A stretch of 64,000 nucleotides of DNA from positions 63,458,287 through 63,522,286 of the forward strand of contig NC_091121.1 of NCBI RefSeq assembly GCF_040183065.1, read 5' to 3'. The stretch comes from Periplaneta americana (Eukaryota > Arthropoda > Insecta > Blattodea > Blattidae). Below, in pieces: positions 58,401 to 64,000 of this stretch. A program made the translations under genes and the position numbers. Position 1 is the stretch's first letter; each line of letters begins with the position of its first letter. The notes under the pieces are model-generated. The model searched no databases. It was not told the origin of the DNA and worked only from the letters and a program-made list of their open reading frames with translations.

Positions 58401-59672
58401 CAGCAGCGAAGAATTTACGTACTTTGGAAAGCTAATGATAATACATAGGCCTATCGTGTTACTGTGTTTACTATGATTGCCACTTTTAGTTCAAGTGAAA
58501 TGTTTTTGTAAACACTGCGCTGATTTCGGTAGCATCATAACGAATCCGTCACAGTTTGCAAGTCACGCGGTAAACTCGTCACACATGTTCTTCACACCGC
58601 GATTCGTTATAGTTATTATCATTTGCTTTTGGTTACTGGCAACAAATGTGGCATTTTTCATAAATATTAGCCGTCTTGAGCTTCGTCAGTAATATTTGAT
58701 TATCTATTATTATATTTAAAATTAAATTAGAGCGAATAAATGAAGTCATACGTTGGCTGTGCTGTCATTAACTATATAGCAACCATTGATAATGATCAAG
58801 ATTACAAAAATGAAAGTGTCTGCCTTGAAACAATAACACTCTTATGTGATAATAGTACTGGTTGACCATTTATTTGGTATTATTCACGTGCGGTGATTTT
58901 CTTTAGATAGAAATAATCACATTGACAGATTGTTTTCCTTAGATTGGCTATGTTGTACGTGTAGGTTATGGTGAGTTTTTGTGCACTGTGCTTAATGACG
59001 GATTTTTGCACTATGATGTAGAGGTCTGGAGGAAGTCAACACATTTGGCGAATTGAACTGTTTCTATAGACACCGCACTGTTTGTTGTTGTTGCTGTTGT
59101 CAAGTATTATTTGTCAACTGTGTATCGTAGGTCACATGCATCTTCTTTAGGAGCAGATCTGCAGAGTGCGATTTTGTTATACAACAATAGTTACAATAAA
59201 TAATAATAGGACTAGATATGTAGTTCTCATATTTCTGCACACCTGGTAGATTTGGCAAGCCCTGTGCTAACTTACGCGGTGAATTATAATCTTGAAGATT
59301 CTGTCTTTCAGACGGATTTATGAACATTCATGGATATTCAAGCAACACGATATTTTAAACTTAGTCGAGAGCAGGCAAAAAAAAAGGTATTATGATGCAG
59401 TTGTTGATGGTAATTTTATTTTTGGAATTTTCTCTGTGAGGTTTATACTAACTTCTTTTTTTTCTGCGTATCTGATGTCACTCAGCTGCATGTAGCTTAT
59501 GACTAAAGACACCACGGTAACTTTTTATTGCTACCAAATTTATCTTCTTCACTACATGAATAGGCATCCTCTTGTTGCGGCTTCACATTTTTACAGTTGG
59601 TCTTTCCATCTTCTCGTTGATCTTCCTATATTTATTTTGTCTTTCTGTATTTCTTATTTAAAATAAAGTTAG
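58401..59672. other. No gene recognised
   Basis: The open frame 58477-58692 has one hydrophobic stretch but no splice context or family resemblance. Nothing else supportable. Confidence 0.4.
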
Positions 59673-59925
59673 CCCCGGTGTAGCTTAATCGACTGAGGCG
59701 CTTGCCTACCGATCCGAAGTTGTGCTCGAACGTGGGTTCGATTCCCGCTTGAGCTGATTACCTGGTTGGATTTTCCCGAGGTTTTCCCCAACCGTAAGGC
59801 GAATATCAGGTAATCTTTGGCGAATCCTCGACCTCATTTCGCCAAATATCATCTCGCTAACACCAATCCCATTAATAACATAGTTGTTGATTCAGCGTCG
59901 TTAAATGACCAAGTAAAGAAATATT
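59673..59925 (+). mobile_element. tRNA-derived SINE, well preserved
   Basis: The head CCCCGGTGTAGCTTAATCGA has box A. Box B GGTTCGATTCCCGCTTGAG lies at about 59735-59753. The core is TTACCTGGTTGGATTTTCCC and the 3' part ends CAGCGTCGTTAAATGACCAA. Spacing of A and B fits a tRNA-like pol III promoter. The CAGCGTCGTTAAAT 3' end is shared, in changed form, with the SINEs at 9520 and 61215. Confidence 0.9.
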
Positions 59926-60875
59926 GTATTTTGGACAGTGTTATATCTGTTATTGTATTGAAGCGATGAAACCAATAATAAATTAGGGTATTCTTTTATT
60001 TTGTCGTTCATGATAAATAATCTTTCGTAATGTGTTCGTTTCTTAAATGATTTTTCTTGTATTTTTTTTTTCTGAATACCATGTCTGCACTTTGTGTCTT
60101 GTTTTGATTTGTGTGCTGAAGTTTCTTGAACTATAGAGAAAAAGTGAGTGTGGAAATTATGTTAAAAATTATATTTTTGTTGCCTTTCTTGTGTGTATTT
60201 TTTTTTAAAGTTCTATGGATGATACCACACATCATTTGAAATTTTAATAAGTTCTTATTTACATCTGGTTCTGTATTATTTCTAATGTTTATTTAGATAA
60301 TTGAGTTCTTTTACTTACTCAAGATATTTCTCTTCCAATATTATTTTTGATTTTATTAACTATTTTCTCCATAAATTCATTATAAATGTATTAGTCTTTT
60401 GCTTTTAAGTGTTAAAAATCATAGTTACGGGTGTACTCCTGGAAAAAGATTTCGCTTAGTACGGCACCGTTCGCAAAGTGACATGAGCAAGTAACAACCT
60501 GCTTAACGGTGATTCAGCGCGTCAGCTTTCGGCAGTAAAATCTTGCGACTTACCCATTACATTACGGATGTAATTTATTGGCTTCCCTTATAATAAGAGC
60601 TGTAACTGTGGACTGGTGGAAATTTAGCACGACACTTTTTATACTATTTCGTGATATATATGAAGATTCGCTGTTCTATTGTACTGTATCGCAACGAATT
60701 ATAAACTGAATTGCGCTGAATAGAAGTCGGATGCACTTTTGATTTGAGTAAATTGAGATTTGTCTGAAAATGAACCGAAGTTTGTGCAAGCAACTTAATC
60801 TAGCGAATACGCATTAAGACTTTTACAAATGTATGATTATACGTTGTAGCCCTACGTTGTCTTTGAAACCAAGAT
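59926..60875. other. No gene recognised
   Basis: AT-rich, no coding frame, RNA gene or element identified. Confidence 0.4.
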
Positions 60876-60876
60876 C

Positions 60877-60941
<65 letters not shown>

Positions 60942-61214
60942 TGATGATGATGATGATAATAATAATAAAAATAATAATTTATTTTAACTAGCAGAGTCAA
61001 GGCCGTAAGGCCTTCTCTTCCACTCAACCACCAAAAGGTATACATATGAATGAACTTACAAGCTACAAAGAATACAATTCAATTTATATAAAAGTTACGT
61101 GTATACAAGAGCTACTCATTAATTAAACAGTAAAATACTATGAACTATTAATATTAAACAATTAAATACAAACTAAAATACATAGAATGTTAATATATTT
61201 CAAATAATGTTAGA

Positions 61215-61388
61215 GGCCCAAGGTTGCGGGTTCGATCTCGATGGCTTTAAGTGTGCTTAAATGCGACAGGCTCATGTCAGTAGATTTACTAGCATGTAAA
61301 AGAACTCCTGCAGGACAATATTCCGGCACATCCGGCGACGCTGTTATAACCTCTGCAGTTGCTAGCGTCGTTAAATAAAACATAATAT
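61215..61388 (+). mobile_element. Short tRNA-related SINE in the LINE 3' UTR
   Basis: GCCCAAGGTTGCGGGTTCGA includes a box-B word GGTTCGATCTC at 61228. The 3' end GCTAGCGTCGTTAAATAAAA matches the CGTCGTTAAAT terminus of other SINEs here. Flanks share an ATATTTCAA(A)TAAT word, a possible target duplication. Confidence 0.75.
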
Positions 61389-61653
61389 TTCAATAATATA
61401 TTAATGTTAGATAGTAGGAAGAGATTATTATGAAACAAATTTTGAAAATACAGCGCTATCAGGATGCGTGTCTACAGAAAAAAGTACAAGACCATGTAGT
61501 CAGTGACCGTTTAAGTCAGTATAATTAGAGTGAATTGCTAAGAAGGTTACCCTTTAAGCTATTTTTAGAAATGTTCGTCTTGCAGTCCCTAATACTTTGT
61601 GACAAGGAATTCGCGAGGTGGATATTATAAAACATGATTAATGACAATATGCT

Positions 61654-62345
61654 CTATGAAGAGGTACAGTATAACTTACTTAGCGTGCGATAGATAAGTG
61701 ATCTGGTATTTTTGTCGTGGTTAGAGTATAGATGAGAGAAACGAGACGAAAGGCCATTTGGTGTTGAAGTGTGCAGAATTCGAAAGAGTAAAGACAAAGA
61801 GTGTAAAATTCTACGTTCTTTGAGTCGGAGCCACGAAAGACTTGCGAAGGACGATGATATGTGATCATATCGTCGGATGTTGCACACGAATCTGACGCAC
61901 ATATTCTGAACTCGCTGTAACTTGACTGACAGTTCAGAACTTAGGTCATTTAACATAACGTCACAATAATCGATGTGCGGCATTACTAGGGTTTGTACTA
62001 GGGTAAGTTTTAGTTGTTGGGGCAAGAAGATTCTTAAGCGACTCAAACAGTGAATGCAGGAACAGATTTTTTTATTGTTTCTTTAACTTGAAAATTCCAA
62101 TTTAGATTATTATCGAGAAAGAAACCAAGATTTTTTACGACAGATGAATAAGGGATTAGTGTGTTGTTAAGTGTAACAACTGTAAGATTACTGTTATTAA
62201 GAGAGTTAACTAAACGTTTATGTCCAATAATTATAGCTTGAGTCTTACTTGGACTAAGTGTGAGTCCGAAATTGGCCGCCCAAGTGGAAACAGTGGCTAG
62301 GTCACATTTCAACTTATCAAGTGATTCATTGATCGTATTGGGTCT
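61654..62345 (-). pseudogene. LINE RT C-terminal region
   Basis: NFGLTLSPSKTQAIIIGHK, VVKNLGFFLDNNLNW (RT block E), QTLVMPHIDYCDVMLND, LQRVQNMCVRFVCNIRRYD, SSFASLSWLRLKERRI. These are standard post-palm motifs of non-LTR reverse transcriptases. A frame change at about 62045 breaks it. Confidence 0.85.
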
Positions 62346-62401
62346 GGAATGAATGTAAAGTTGTAGGTCGTCGGCATAGAGGTGATATCGGCAATACTGT
62401 A
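62345..62401 (-). pseudogene. LINE RT catalytic YADD segment, cut off by a SINE
   Basis: The minus strand reads CRYHLYADDLQLYIHS starting inside the duplicated target. YADD carries two of the three catalytic aspartates. The SINE lies immediately 5' of it. Confidence 0.9.
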
Positions 62402-62652
62402 TTTTATTTATTTAAATAGGTTATTTTACGACGTTGTATCAACATCTCATGTTATGTAACGTCTGAATGAGGTGAAGGTGATAATGCCGGTGAAATGAGT
62501 CCGGAGTCCAGTACCGAAAGTTACCCAGCATTTGCTCAAATTGGGTTGAGGGAAAACCCCGGAAAAAACCTCAACCAGATAACCGGGAATCGAACCCGGG
62601 CCACCGGGTTTTGCGGTCAGACGCGCTGACTGTTATTCCACAGGTGTGGACT
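62402..62652 (-). mobile_element. tRNA-derived SINE with perfect 12-bp target duplication
   Basis: Same family and orientation as 7437-7699: box B GGGTTCGATTCCCGG, GGGGTTTTCCCTCAACCC core and AAATAAATAAA tail. Flanked by GGCAATACTGTA at 62390-62401 and 62653-62664. Confidence 0.93.
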
Positions 62653-63108
62653 GGCAATACTGTAAGTTCTTTGATACGTCATTAATGTAGATAGAGAAGA
62701 GTAGTGGTCCTAATACGGAACCCTGCGGCACTCCCGCCTTTGTGTATCGCCATGGGGAGAACTGATTAAGGGAAACACACTGTTGACGGTCACGTAGGTA
62801 AGAGTCCATCCAGCTCAAGGTATTGTCTGACAGGTGCAAAGTCTTCATCTTTGCAAGAAGCAGTCGATATCAATAGAACTAAAGGCATTGCTGAAATCGA
62901 GAAGAGTTAGTGCCGTTACTTCACCCCTATCCATAGCTTCACGGATGTCCTCAGTCACTTTAAGTAGAGGTGTAGTAGTGCTGTGTCCAGGCCTAAAACC
63001 CGATTGATAGTCATCATGGAGTTTGTGTTCGTCGAGGTAGTTCGTAAGTTGTCTGTGTACAATATGTTCTAATGTTTTTGAAAGAGGCTTTAGACAATCT
63101 ACTGACAA
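62653..63108 (-). pseudogene. LINE RT N-terminal/palm region
   Basis: SKTLEHIVHRQLTNYLDEHK, YQSGFRPGHSTTTPLLKV, TLLDFSNAFSSID (first catalytic Asp), a frame change at 62847, then LSWMDSYLRDRQQCVSLN and AGVPQGSVLGPLLFSIYIND. Upstream of about 63118 the similarity stops, so the endonuclease is absent. Confidence 0.88.
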
Positions 63109-63118
63109 GCGGCTAGAG

Positions 63119-63894
63119 ATCGATTGTGGGCTCTCGTGAAGTTAAGTGAACGCTCTCTTGCACGAAATGCATTTCTCAGCATAAGTCTTTGCAGTATTAT
63201 TTTGCACAAGTTGCATGTACATCCAGTATGTGCAAATTGCATGGACATGTAAACGGTTCTTAACCTTCCGTTAGTTTTGTTTAGTTTAATATCTTACCAA
63301 CAGATGAACCTACGTTATTTTCTTCTTAGGACATCTTGCACCACGTGTATCAGATAACTTTCTGAGAAACTTCATTTCTGTACTTCAAGAATTCCTTTCT
63401 TAATTTTGTGTAAGGGCCATATGATGAGTAATGAAGTTTTAAATAATAAAATTTACTTGAAATGTCCTTTCTGTTCTTCAGGTTATAACACATATTGATA
63501 TTTTCACATGCCCCTACCATAGTTTAATGCGGCGAGAGTAGGTCACTTGTTTGTATCGCAAAGTGTGATACCCCTGTAAGCACGTCTTCGTGCAGTATGA
63601 AAAGAAAGTGTTGCTGACGTAAGCCAAGACAGCCTCCGAGAAGTGGAATTAGAAGAGATGTTTATGCTAATTTTAACTCTTTGCAACTCGATCAAAATTT
63701 ATATGTAGAGAGATTGAACATGACATTTTTTAGTTTATGTTCAGTGTAGGCTGTAATCGTACATAATATCCACGCATTGAATTCACATTTCTCTAAATCT
63801 TTAACCTATTGAACAGTTCCGTTTTATGTTTTCAAAAAGTTGTTCAGTCGATTTGTTCTATATTTGCCGAGATATGTAAGTTAAATTGGTTTAA
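63119..63894. other. No gene recognised
   Basis: No coding frame, RNA gene or repeat identified between the two LINE copies. Confidence 0.4.
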
Positions 63895-63895
63895 T

Positions 63896-63937
<42 letters not shown>

Positions 63938-64000
63938 GTTTTATTTTCCCTGGCGGAGTTAAGGCCATCAGGCCTTCTCTTCCACTCAACCAGGATCAAA
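63895..64000 (-). mobile_element. 3' end of a second copy of the 61-63 kb LINE (runs out of the window)
   Basis: An (AAT)n tract at 63898-63939, then a block containing GGCGGAGTTAAGGCCATCAG and CTTCTCTTCCACTCAACCA, the same order and nearly the same sequence as 60876-61030. The body lies beyond 64000. Confidence 0.85.

Larger units (their letters stand above)
60876..63118 (-). mobile_element. 5'-truncated LINE with AAT/ATT tail
   Basis: Minus-strand element. Reverse-transcriptase region 63108-62345, C-terminal thumb/connection to 61654, then a 3' UTR. The terminal CTTACGGCCTTGACTCTGCT block (61003-60984) leads into (ATT)n at 60968-60878. A SINE (62402-62652) interrupts it, a second SINE lies in its 3' UTR (61215), and a one-base frame change occurs at about 62847. 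Motif order suits the jockey/CR1-like groups without RNase H. Confidence 0.87.

Noticed and set aside
59673..59760. Candidate tRNA gene
   Set aside because: Boxes A and B are present but the acceptor stem and anticodon arm do not fold, and the sequence continues into a SINE body. The same applies to the other tRNA-like heads at 7.7, 9.7, 28.7, 35.0, 61.2 and 62.6 kb.

Overview
This window looks like a piece of a repeat-rich insect nuclear genome, most likely a cockroach or a close relative (Blattodea). The reasons are AT-rich DNA with very long introns, consensus GT-AG exons of animal genes, and dense non-LTR retrotransposons, tRNA-derived SINEs and TIR transposons whose tails I associate with cockroach and termite sequence. 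The taxon is inferred from recalled repeat families, not from a search.

Three host genes can be supported. (1) Minus strand, 9390 to 5852: a five-exon RAD52-like gene of about 316 aa with an intact frame, but with most of the basic ssDNA-binding residues of the human protein replaced. (2) Plus strand, 12482 to 23523: the first three coding exons of an XK-related (XKR/CED-8 family) membrane protein. Its second intron is about 10 kb and holds a nearly full-length LINE. No later exon was found. (3) Minus strand, 40031 to 32428: a four-exon Golgi carbohydrate sulfotransferase of the CHST8-14 type (about 364 aa), with a signal anchor and both PAPS-binding motifs.

The rest is mobile DNA and satellites. 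At 17.7-22.35 kb lies an EN-RT-RNaseH LINE, with 5'-truncated relatives at 3.65 and 25.7 kb. At 61-63.1 kb lies an RT LINE on the minus strand, split by a SINE beside its YADD box, and a second copy of its tail enters at 63.9 kb. At 42.9-43.9 kb lies a Penelope-like element with a GIY-YIG remnant, a hammerhead-ribozyme-like 3' fold and a head-to-head partner. It abuts a 1-kb minisatellite. Tc1/mariner relics sit at 24.2, 47.6, 50.7 and 53.2-56.7 kb, pogo/Tigger derivatives at 29.3 and 57.6 kb, and hAT-type elements at 44.2 and 46.6 kb.

The most unusual object is at 53825-56462. A decayed reading frame resembling the DUF7869 family is bounded by inverted repeats of about 36 bp and lies inside a dead mariner-like transposase gene. 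Deleting the element plus one AATT copy rejoins the mariner frame, so boundaries and a 4-bp target duplication can be read directly. A 243-bp element at 40172-40414 has the same GAGG ends and AATT duplication, which suggests a non-autonomous relative. Whether this is already catalogued (the Sola superfamily also makes 4-bp duplications) could not be checked here.
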